DNA of 46,181 nt from Chloroflexota bacterium (lineage in GTDB: Bacteria > Chloroflexota > Anaerolineae > Anaerolineales > Villigracilaceae). The position numbers and the translations under genes were made by a program. Below, in pieces: positions 7,896 to 15,290 of this stretch (positions are counted from its first letter, which is position 1; each line of letters starts with the position of its first letter). The notes under the pieces were generated by a model, which ran no database searches, was not told the origin of the DNA, and worked only from the letters and a program-made list of their open reading frames with translations. The stretch is from assembly GCA_016191985.1 (NCBI GenBank), contig JACPVB010000130.1, forward strand, positions 1 to 46,181, read 5' to 3'.

Positions 7896-8774
7896 TTACT
7901 CCAGTCCTAATGATTCGACAATTTCCCGCGTCGTCTTTTCATCGGAGGGGCGTTCAACTTCCGTATAAATTTCCCAGGTTTCAATATGGGTGACGGATGC
8001 GTGCGGGACCAGTTTGCAAATTGGAGCGAGCGTTTCCAACTCAAGGAATTGATCGTTGCAATAACATTCGCTGGAACTTCCGAAATCGTAATAAGACTCA
8101 TGCGCATGATATGCCGCGCGCTTGACGAACAATGTATGATCCAGCCAGTATGCCAGCCAGCCGCGCGGGTTGGGGTAGCCAACTTTGAAAGCCGCCTGCA
8201 TCTGCGCATGGACGAGGATGTATTCGTTGCCCCAGGTCACATGTGGGTTGGCAATATCGGTGTACGGCCACAACGTCAGCGAACGGTTTGGCAGCACATC
8301 GCTTTGTTCCTGCGATTGCGGAAGGATGGCAATCCCGCCTGTTCTAAATTGGGTGATGGCCCAGGGCGCGCATTCCACAGGCCAGAGACCACGGTTGGTT
8401 AATGTGTGGTGGATGATGACCTGCGGCTTTTCATCCACCAATGAAATGCGGATGGACTTCTCGATTCCTGTCCCCACCTCAACCTGCTGCGTAGCCAACA
8501 GGCTGTTCCCACTCTGAATGATTTCCACAGGCTGGTCATCCAGCACATAGGTGCGCGGCATGTTCTCCGGCGCATGCCACAGACGGTGGCCGCCATGAAA
8601 ATGAAAAATTTTTCCGTCCGGGCGTTGGGTGGTGAAGTCCGGCAGTTCGGCAAAGATATTTTCGCCGCCGTTGTAACGCAGGGAAATGACACGCGGTCCC
8701 ACCGACTGGGTGACCAGCAGGTTGATGACGGCATTTGCAAGGGAGATACTTTTGTAATTATGAAATTTTGGCAT
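7896..8774 (-). CDS. DUF4380-like, galactose-mutarotase-fold protein
   Basis: The 292-residue soluble protein has no signal peptide. The stretch GPRVISLRYNGGENIFAELP followed by HFHGGHRLWHAPE, and later HHTLTNRGLWPVECAPWAITQF, resembles DUF4380 proteins, which adopt the beta-sandwich fold of aldose 1-epimerases. Position between the xylose permease and xylulokinase suggests a sugar-processing role; interconverting xylose anomers is one idea, but I cannot confirm the epimerase catalytic residues. The start ATG at 8774 has only a weak ribosome site, so translation may be coupled or start elsewhere. It ends 4 nt before xylB. Confidence 0.6.
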   Translation of the reverse strand: MPKFHNYKSISLANAVINLLVTQSVGPRVISLRYNGGENIFAELPDFTTQRPDGKIFHFHGGHRLWHAPENMPRTYVLDDQPVEIIQSGNSLLATQQVEVGTGIEKSIRISLVDEKPQVIIHHTLTNRGLWPVECAPWAITQFRTGGIAILPQSQEQSDVLPNRSLTLWPYTDIANPHVTWGNEYILVHAQMQAAFKVGYPNPRGWLAYWLDHTLFVKRAAYHAHESYYDFGSSSECYCNDQFLELETLAPICKLVPHASVTHIETWEIYTEVERPSDEKTTREIVESLGLE

Positions 8775-8839
8775 GGGTAAAAATTTGGCAAATAAGATAT
8801 TCGGAGGTTAATATTTCCAAAGCGACGGGCGCTTCATGG

Positions 8840-10042
8840 TTATCTATTTTTCTTGAAGTAGACATCGGCCAGCACCGCCAGCACCAGAACAATGGCCTTG
8901 ACGACATACTGCCAGGCGGGGGCGACGTTCATCATCTGCAAACCCGTGGAGAGACTGGCAATGATCAACGCGCCGATCATCGCGCCGGGGACAGTACCAA
9001 TGCCGCCCAATGTAGAAGTGCCGCCCAGAATACAACTGGCAATGGCATCCAACTCATAGCCCTGACCTGCCGCAATCGTCCCATAACCGACGTATGAAGC
9101 CAGCACAATTCCTGCCACCCCGGAGAGGAAGCCCATCAATACAAAGATGCGGAAGACCATACTGCGGATGTTGATACCGGAAAGACGCGCTGCATCACGA
9201 TTGCCGCCAATGGCATAAGCATAGCGCCCAAAGCGCGTGTTATTGGAAATGTACACCATGATCGCCACTGTAACCGCCAGCAAAAGGACAGGGTTCTGAA
9301 CACCGCGATAGTTGTTGACATTATAGACGTAGATTAAGATGATGAGCGCCGCAAAACCGGTAATTAAGAGGTCAACGTAAATGTTGCGCAGTTCAAACCC
9401 ATGTTTCTGTTTGTTCTGCCGGCTTCGGAACATATTCCAAAACAGGAATCCGATTGCAAGGGCGGCAAAGACCCAGCCCCAGTGAGTCGGTACATATCCC
9501 TGCGCAATATCGGAAAACCAAGGCTGGTTCGCAGGGATGGTCTTCCCCTCCGTCACAAGCAGGATAAGTCCATTGAACAACCACAAACCGGCCAATGTGA
9601 CAATAAAGGATGGTACATTCAAATATGCAATGATGTATCCCTGTATTGCACCGAAGAGCGCTCCCACGGCCAATCCAATGGTCACAGAAAGTACCGCCGC
9701 AAGGAGCGGCTGATTCGGAAGATAGTCATACCAGGTATTGGCCTGCAAATAGGCCACCACCACTGAAACAAAGCCGGCCATCTTGCCAACGGAAAGGTCA
9801 ATGTTCCCGGTGACGATCACCAACACCATGCCTGCCGCCAAAAAAGCAGTAACCGACATTTGACGGAATAGGTTGGAGACGTTCTGCGCCCCAAGATAGG
9901 CGCCTCCGGTCGTGAAGAAAAAGATCAACCAGATGCCGACCAGCGCCAGCAGGATCGTATAGGTCTGTGCATTACGGCGTGCGATCTGGAAGAGTTCAGC
10001 CGTAAAACTCAATTTCGATTGTTCTGACTGTGTAGATTCCAT
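8840..10042 (-). CDS. xylH: Xylose ABC transporter permease
   Basis: The 400-residue polytopic membrane protein belongs to the BPD_transp_2 (RbsC/XylH) family. It has about ten or more hydrophobic segments and the family loops GNIDLSVGKMAG and GGNRDAARLSGINIRSMVFRIFV, plus SCILGGTSTLGGIGTVPGAMIGALI near the C-terminus. The long form (about 400 residues with an extra central insert, RSRQNKQKHGFELRNIYVD) is typical of XylH rather than RbsC. I chose the ATG at 10042 (GAGG six bases upstream); an in-frame TTG at 10057 would add five residues. It lies 28 nt after the ATPase gene and forms the membrane channel of the XylFGH importer. Confidence 0.9.
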   Translation of the reverse strand: MESTQSEQSKLSFTAELFQIARRNAQTYTILLALVGIWLIFFFTTGGAYLGAQNVSNLFRQMSVTAFLAAGMVLVIVTGNIDLSVGKMAGFVSVVVAYLQANTWYDYLPNQPLLAAVLSVTIGLAVGALFGAIQGYIIAYLNVPSFIVTLAGLWLFNGLILLVTEGKTIPANQPWFSDIAQGYVPTHWGWVFAALAIGFLFWNMFRSRQNKQKHGFELRNIYVDLLITGFAALIILIYVYNVNNYRGVQNPVLLLAVTVAIMVYISNNTRFGRYAYAIGGNRDAARLSGINIRSMVFRIFVLMGFLSGVAGIVLASYVGYGTIAAGQGYELDAIASCILGGTSTLGGIGTVPGAMIGALIIASLSTGLQMMNVAPAWQYVVKAIVLVLAVLADVYFKKNR

Positions 10043-10070
10043 GGTTACCTCATTCAATTCGGTTTCTTAC

Positions 10071-11600
10071 TCAGGACGCGATCCCTGTCGCTAACGACAT
10101 GATACGCTCCTCATTCGCTTCCTGCATGGACAAAGTAGCTGCGGAATGCCCGCGGCACATCACCATGACACGGTCACTCATACCCAACACTTCCTCCAAC
10201 TCGCTGGAGATCATGATGATGGCAACGCCCTTTTCAGCCAGGTCATTCATCAATTTATATATCTCATATTTAGCACCCACATCAACACCGCGTGTCGGAT
10301 CATCCATGATCAGAACAATAGGGGTCGATAACAACCACTTCGAGATGACCACTTTTTGCTGGTTGCCACCGGATAATGTCTCAACAAGCGCTTCAAGGCT
10401 GGGGGTCTTGATCGTCAGGCTCTTTGCCTGTTGCATACTGGCTTTCAACTCGGCATCCACATCGATACGGAATAATCCGGCAAATTGGTCGAGATTGGGC
10501 AATGAGATATTCTTCAAAATGGATTGGATCAACACCAGCCCCATGCCTTTCCTGTCTTCAGGAACCAGACTCAACCCCGCATCAATCGCTTCACGTGCAC
10601 TCCGCGGTTTGATCTCTTTATCCCCCAGTTTTATCTTCCCGTTGATAACTTTCCCATACTCGCCAAAGAGGGTCATGACCAATTCAGTCCTGCCTGACCC
10701 CATCAAGCCGGCAATGCCCAAGATCTCACCACGCCGCACATCAAAGTTCACACCGTTTAAAACCTTGCGGTTGGAATCGTTCGGGTCGAGTGCCTGTAAG
10801 TCTTTCACATCAAAAACAACTTCAGCGGGCTTGCGATTCCCCTTTGGGAAACGTTCCTTCATTTCGCGCCCCACCATGTGTCTCACCAATTTTTCAACAG
10901 ACAGATTTTCTGTCGCTTCAGTCACCACCGCCTTACCATCACGCATCACGGTCACGCGGTCGGTAATACGGAAAAATTCCTCGAGCCTATGAGTAATGTA
11001 GATACAGGTAATGCCATGAGCCTTGAGCGTTTTGAGAATATCCATCAACTTCTCCACTTCCGCTTCGCTCAATGCACTGGTAGGCTCGTCAAGGATCAGA
11101 ACCTTCGCATTTTCTGATAAGGCCTTAGCGATCTCAACCATTTGCATTTTCCCCACTCCCAGATTTCTGACGATCTCATGCGGGGGGACATCCAATTCGT
11201 AGTTCGACAGGATCTTCTTTGTATCGGCATATAGTTTGTTCCAATTGATTGCCTGCCCATCCAACGGTTCGCGTCCCAGATAAACATTCTCCCCAACTGA
11301 CATGGTTGGAACCAAGGTAAGTTCCTGATAAACAATAGCTATTCCTTTTTCCCCCGCTTCACGAATGGAACTTTCGCCAAGATTCAACTCTTCCCCGTCG
11401 AAGATGACCCTGCCCTCATACGTCCCATGAGGATAAACCCCTGAAAGTATTTTCATCAACGTGGATTTCCCCGCTCCATTTTCCCCGCAAATACCATGAA
11501 TTTCACCACGGCGAATATCAAAGGAAACATCTTTCAATGCCAACACGCCGGGGAATTGTTTTGTTACATTCTTGAATTCGAGAATGAAATCATTGTCCAC
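10071..11600 (-). CDS. xylG: Xylose ABC transporter ATPase (two domains)
   Basis: The 509-residue fused ATPase powers xylose import. The N-terminal half has Walker A GENGAGKSTL, the degenerate signature LGVGKMQMVEIAKAL usual for this family, and Walker B VLILDEPTSAL. The C-terminal half has the degenerate nucleotide loop GLMGSGRTELV, signature LSGGNQQKV and Walker B VLIMDDPTRGVD. In this second Walker B the catalytic Glu position is Asp434, whereas the family norm is DEPTRG. The start is GTG at 11600 with GGAG six bases upstream. It lies between xylF and xylH. The call is firm; the Asp substitution is read directly and its effect is unknown. Confidence 0.93.
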   Translation of the reverse strand: MDNDFILEFKNVTKQFPGVLALKDVSFDIRRGEIHGICGENGAGKSTLMKILSGVYPHGTYEGRVIFDGEELNLGESSIREAGEKGIAIVYQELTLVPTMSVGENVYLGREPLDGQAINWNKLYADTKKILSNYELDVPPHEIVRNLGVGKMQMVEIAKALSENAKVLILDEPTSALSEAEVEKLMDILKTLKAHGITCIYITHRLEEFFRITDRVTVMRDGKAVVTEATENLSVEKLVRHMVGREMKERFPKGNRKPAEVVFDVKDLQALDPNDSNRKVLNGVNFDVRRGEILGIAGLMGSGRTELVMTLFGEYGKVINGKIKLGDKEIKPRSAREAIDAGLSLVPEDRKGMGLVLIQSILKNISLPNLDQFAGLFRIDVDAELKASMQQAKSLTIKTPSLEALVETLSGGNQQKVVISKWLLSTPIVLIMDDPTRGVDVGAKYEIYKLMNDLAEKGVAIIMISSELEEVLGMSDRVMVMCRGHSAATLSMQEANEERIMSLATGIAS

Positions 11601-11647
11601 TTTGAACTCCTGCGACCGAAGATTTTCTCCGATGATACTCCGTTTGG

Positions 11648-11688
11648 TTTATTTGCCGGCCCTCAAAAGCTGAGGGCCGGCAAATAAA
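11648..11688 (-). promoter_or_regulatory. Intercistronic hairpin between xylF and xylG
   Basis: An 18-bp perfect stem (11648-11665 with 11671-11688, core TTTGCCGGCCCTCA) with a 5-nt loop lies 14 nt after the xylF stop. Such structures after a binding-protein gene usually protect the upstream mRNA or partly terminate, giving more binding protein than membrane components. A matching hairpin lies after the other binding-protein gene (25385-25419). Confidence 0.75.
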
Positions 11689-11702
11689 TAAATCATATCC
11701 TG

Positions 11703-12803
11703 TTAAGGCTTCGGAGGCCGCTGATCTTCAGGAACGTCACGATACACATCATCGTAGGGCTGGAAGCCGCTCTTCACAACCAGGTCATAGACGTTACCCT
11801 GGTTCACCTGCTGAACTTCAAGGAATACGCACGGTACTTCGCCCTGCTTGCTTGGGTCAACAGTCAACTCGGCGAGCGTGAAGTTCTTCATGCCAGAAAC
11901 AGTCTCGCCTTTGATCAACTTGTCCATGACTTCAACAGCCAGCGGGGATAGATTGCGAATGTCCTTGAGGATGGACACGGTCAATTCGCCCTTGACAATG
12001 CTGTTACTGCCATCGGCGGTCGCATCCTGGCCGGAGATGGGCACATTACCAGCCAATCCCTGGGCTTTCATGGCTTGCAGAGCGCCAAGCGCCGTACCGT
12101 CATTCGAGGCAACCACTGCATCAATGTCATTGTTCTGCGCCGACAGGATGTTTTCCATTACCTTGAGTGCATTGGCGGCATCCCAGTTATCAATACCCTG
12201 CTGGGCAACGATCTCGATCTTACCAGAGTCAACATAAGGTTGTAAGATTTCTGTTTGGCCCTTGGTGAAAAGAGTGGCATTGTTGTCTGTGGGTGAACCG
12301 GCAAGCTGGACTACGCGAGCGGGACCGTTTGCGGCAACATCCCAGTTATCGGCGTCAATGGCTGCCATTACGCCAAGCGCCTGCTGGCGTCCGACTTCGA
12401 CATTGTCAAAAGACAGATAGGCAGCGATCTTGGAGGTCTTGATCAGGCGGTCATACGCAATGACCTTTACGCCCGCATCCGCCGCTTTATCAACCGAGGT
12501 CACGATGGCATCACCGTCTTCAGCGACAATGATCAGGCCCTTCACGCCCTGGCTGACCATGTTGTCAATCTGGTCGTTCTGCAATTTCACATCGTGATTG
12601 GCTTCAGCAGAAACAACTTCGTAGCCAAGTTCTTCGAGCAGACCGCGCATCAACACTTCTTCGTTCTTCCAGCGCTCGGTCGCGAAGTCGGAAAAGGAAA
12701 GGCCGATCTTGGCCTTTCCGCCGCCAGCGCCACAACCTGCCAGCAGCATGGAGGCAATGACTATTATAGAAAAAACTGTCATCAAAACACGCTTGGACTT
12801 CAT
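11703..12803 (-). CDS. xylF: Xylose-binding lipoprotein
   Basis: The start is the ATG at 12803, seven bases after AGGAGA. An in-frame ATG 75 nt upstream abuts its ribosome site and would put 25 odd residues before the signal peptide. The 366-residue product starts with a lipoprotein signal (lipobox LLAGC, Cys about residue 24) and continues as a type I periplasmic-binding-protein fold: KIGLSFSDFATERWKNE, DNMVSQGVKGLIIVAEDG, VIAYDRLI, ASNDGTALGALQAMKAQGL and ISGQDATADGSNSIVKGE. These are hallmarks of XylF. It heads the xylFGH-DUF4380-xylB unit after a 293-nt gap that must hold its promoter. Lipid anchoring fits a single-membrane organism. Confidence 0.93.
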   Translation of the reverse strand: MKSKRVLMTVFSIIVIASMLLAGCGAGGGKAKIGLSFSDFATERWKNEEVLMRGLLEELGYEVVSAEANHDVKLQNDQIDNMVSQGVKGLIIVAEDGDAIVTSVDKAADAGVKVIAYDRLIKTSKIAAYLSFDNVEVGRQQALGVMAAIDADNWDVAANGPARVVQLAGSPTDNNATLFTKGQTEILQPYVDSGKIEIVAQQGIDNWDAANALKVMENILSAQNNDIDAVVASNDGTALGALQAMKAQGLAGNVPISGQDATADGSNSIVKGELTVSILKDIRNLSPLAVEVMDKLIKGETVSGMKNFTLAELTVDPSKQGEVPCVFLEVQQVNQGNVYDLVVKSGFQPYDDVYRDVPEDQRPPKP

Positions 12804-13096
12804 CTTTTTTTCTCCTAAATGAAATGGTTTACAGAATTGAAACAACGAATGGAACAATGAGTATCTCTGCAATGGCATCTCCTTTCTGGTGTGATGAATG
12901 AATAATGGAGTACATCATTGAACCTGAGCCAGGCATACGAACCCTTCTTCTCATGTGGTCTTGAATTTACCGTTTCGAACATTGCCTGGCAAATTACCAA
13001 TCATCACATTGATTTCTCCAATTTCAATCAGGTCCAAATTCACAATATAGAAAACCGGTTAACCCACAGGCCGCCGGCCACATGATCTGTGAAAGA
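12804..13096 (-). promoter_or_regulatory. Intergenic region carrying the presumed xylF promoter
   Basis: This 293-nt gap separates xylA from xylF. A short hairpin ATGATCT/AGATCAT (13082-13100) overlaps the xylA stop codon. An AACCGGTT palindrome lies near 13054 and could be an operator, but the CGGTAACGTTACCG core of the LacI sites is absent. No clear -35/-10 pair stands out. I see no credible small gene. Confidence 0.4.
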
Positions 13097-14263
13097 TCAT
13101 CGCACGCCTAACAAAACTTCCACCGTCAATTGATCGAGGCGCTCGTATTGCAAACCTCTTGCGGCAATGGCAGAGCGGTCGAAGGGTTGGGCTTTGAGCG
13201 CCTTTGCTTTTTCTGAACTGTACTTGCCGAAGTATCCGCCCATCGAGCCATCGTCCGCGTTGATCTCAGCCACGAGGGCTTGAATCTCTTTATCGGCATT
13301 CCATTGGGCAGCCTTTTCTTTTAAGATGAGATAGGTGCGCATACAGCCGCGCGCAAAGTCCTTTACGCCTTCGTAATCTTCCGTGCGATAGGCATGCGCG
13401 TCGAAGTGTCGCGAACTGTCGTATTTGTTGTCTTCCAGCAGTTTCACAAGGAAGAACGCGCTCTTGAGATTGACCGCCCCAAAGCGGAAGTCCTGGTCGT
13501 AGCGGCCAAAGGCCTGGTCGTTCAAGTCAATGTGAAACAACTTGCCCGCTTCCAATGCCTGCGCCACGCCGTGGACAAAGTTAAGGCCTGCCATGTGTTC
13601 GTGCGCCACTTCGGGGTTCACGCCCACCATTTCAGGATGGTCGAGCGTGGCAATGAACGCCAGCATGTGACCCGTTGTGGAATTGTAAATATCGCCGCGC
13701 GGTTCGTTGGGCTTGGCCTCGAGCGCGAATTTCAAATCGTATTTCTGGTCACGCACATAGTCGCACAGGAAATTCATCGCTTCGCGATTGCGTTTGATGG
13801 CTTCCACTGGGTTTTTAGTGGAGTCCGTTTCGGTGCCTTCGCGTCCGCCCCAAAAGACGTAAATCTTCGCGCCGAATTCCACGCCGAGATCGATGGCGTT
13901 CATCGTCTTTTGCAGGGCATAGGCGCGCACTTTGGGATCGTTACTGGTGAACGCGCCGTCCTTGAAAATGGGATCGCTAAATAGATTCGTGGTCGCCATT
14001 GGGACGACGATGCCCGTCTCATCGAGCGCCTCGCGGAAATCCTTTTTGATGGCTTCAGCCTCGCTGGGCATTACGTCAATGGGTATCAAATCGTTGTCGT
14101 GGAAGTTGACTCCGTACGCGCCGACCTCACCGAGCAGGCGAACAAGGTCAGCGGGAGTTTTCTGCTCGCGCACCGGTCCGCCAAATGGGTCGCGGCCAAT
14201 GTTCCCAACGGTCCACAGGCCGAAGGTAAATTTGTTTTCAGGTTGGGGGGTGTAATCAGACAT
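13097..14263 (-). CDS. xylA: Xylose isomerase, class I (Streptomyces type)
   Basis: The 388-residue TIM-barrel enzyme converts D-xylose to D-xylulose. Catalytic and metal residues are complete: His55/Asp58 in GVNFHDNDL, Glu182/Lys184 in LEAKPNEPRGD, Glu218/His221 in GVNPEVAHEHMAG, Asp246 in FHIDLNDQ, Asp256/Asp258 in RYDQDFRFG and Asp288 in HFDAHAYRTED. These fall one residue off the Streptomyces rubiginosus numbering, which places it in the short class I group without the N-terminal extension of class II enzymes. The ATG at 14263 has AGGAG upstream and follows the aldo/keto reductase stop by 12 nt, so it belongs to the upstream glycosidase operon rather than to xylFGH. Confidence 0.96.
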   Translation of the reverse strand: MSDYTPQPENKFTFGLWTVGNIGRDPFGGPVREQKTPADLVRLLGEVGAYGVNFHDNDLIPIDVMPSEAEAIKKDFREALDETGIVVPMATTNLFSDPIFKDGAFTSNDPKVRAYALQKTMNAIDLGVEFGAKIYVFWGGREGTETDSTKNPVEAIKRNREAMNFLCDYVRDQKYDLKFALEAKPNEPRGDIYNSTTGHMLAFIATLDHPEMVGVNPEVAHEHMAGLNFVHGVAQALEAGKLFHIDLNDQAFGRYDQDFRFGAVNLKSAFFLVKLLEDNKYDSSRHFDAHAYRTEDYEGVKDFARGCMRTYLILKEKAAQWNADKEIQALVAEINADDGSMGGYFGKYSSEKAKALKAQPFDRSAIAARGLQYERLDQLTVEVLLGVR

Positions 14264-14275
14264 GGGACTCTCCTT

Positions 14276-15274
14276 CTAATTTCTTTCAAGTATGGTTTCG
14301 ATTTCGGTCATCTGAGCGCTTGCAAGCGAGCCGAACTGCAATGCGCCGCAATTCTCTTCCACTTGAGCGACCGTCTTAAAGCCTGGGATTGGAATGGTAT
14401 TCGGACTGCGCGCCCACAGCCAGCCAAGCGCGCCCTGAGCGAGGGTACGTCCATCACTGGTCAACACCTCGCGGATCGAAGATAGCTTGTCCAGCCATTC
14501 CTGCGTGGGTTTTCCATTTTTGAAGCCCGGATGCCACTCGGCATGATGGCGCACATCATCATTGGCAAAACTGCTGTCGGCGGCGAATTTTCCAGTAAGC
14601 AATCCCATGCCCAACGGTCCGCGGATGAGGCTTGCCAGGTCCAGGGTTTGGGTTAAGGAGAGCAATTCCTGATTGCCATCCAAAACGCTAAATTGCTGCT
14701 GAACGACAGAGCAATTTGGGGAAGTCGAAAATGCGTTGACCGCATCGGTGCGGTCCGTGCTCCAGCCATAGGTTCGGATTTTGCCTTGTTTAACCAACGC
14801 TTCCAGAATTTCGCGCACATCGAACGCGCGCTCGATATTCAACCCCCAGACGTGGAGTTGATATACATCAATATAGTCGGTGTCCAACCGTTTCAGGCTG
14901 GATTCGACATCCTCCCGTAAATGACTGGCGACATCACTGTCTTCTTCCCTGGCTCCGTAGAAGGTTACTTCTTTCTTTGCTTCATCCACGTGATAGCCGA
15001 ACTTGGTGGCGATGACAACCTTATCACGGCGTCCTTTGAAAGCCTGAGCCAGCAATCGCTCGCTGTGACCTGCGCCATAGTTTGCAGCCGTATCGAAAAA
15101 TGTGATGCCCAAATCCAAAGCCCGTTGGATCGCGCGCAATGATTCGGCGTCATCCACACCGCTCCAGCCAGCGGGAGAGCCGTTGAACGTCCAGGGGCCG
15201 CCAACCGCCCAGCATCCCATTCCGAGGGCGCTGACTTCGATATTTGATCTTCCAAGTTTTCTATTCGGGGTCAT
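14276..15274 (-). CDS. Aldo/keto reductase
   Basis: The start is the ATG at 15274 (AAGGA six bases upstream); the frame is open further but that region is non-conserved. The 332-residue NADPH-type (beta/alpha)8 reductase has the family tetrad: Asp in FFDTAANYG, Tyr in the same motif, Lys in VIATKFGYH and His in VYQLHVWG. The C-terminal GPLGMGLLTGKF and IPGFKTVAQVEENCGAL match the AKR groups of bacterial YajO/IolS-like enzymes. It lies between the cytosolic GH3 gene (16 nt) and xylA (12 nt). A sugar or sugar-lactone substrate is likely from context, but the substrate cannot be read from sequence. Confidence 0.88.
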   Translation of the reverse strand: MTPNRKLGRSNIEVSALGMGCWAVGGPWTFNGSPAGWSGVDDAESLRAIQRALDLGITFFDTAANYGAGHSERLLAQAFKGRRDKVVIATKFGYHVDEAKKEVTFYGAREEDSDVASHLREDVESSLKRLDTDYIDVYQLHVWGLNIERAFDVREILEALVKQGKIRTYGWSTDRTDAVNAFSTSPNCSVVQQQFSVLDGNQELLSLTQTLDLASLIRGPLGMGLLTGKFAADSSFANDDVRHHAEWHPGFKNGKPTQEWLDKLSSIREVLTSDGRTLAQGALGWLWARSPNTIPIPGFKTVAQVEENCGALQFGSLASAQMTEIETILERN

Positions 15275-15290
15275 GACAATCCTTGCCTGT

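Noticed and set aside
12804..12878. 25-residue N-terminal extension of XylF from an upstream ATG
   Set aside because: The ATG directly abuts its ribosome-like site, and the extension precedes a complete lipoprotein signal, while the ATG at 12803 has ideal spacing.
13050..13066. AACCGGTT palindrome as a second LacI operator for xylF
   Set aside because: It lacks the CGGTAACGTTACCG core shared by the two good sites and is only 8 bp; kept only as a possibility in the intergenic entry.
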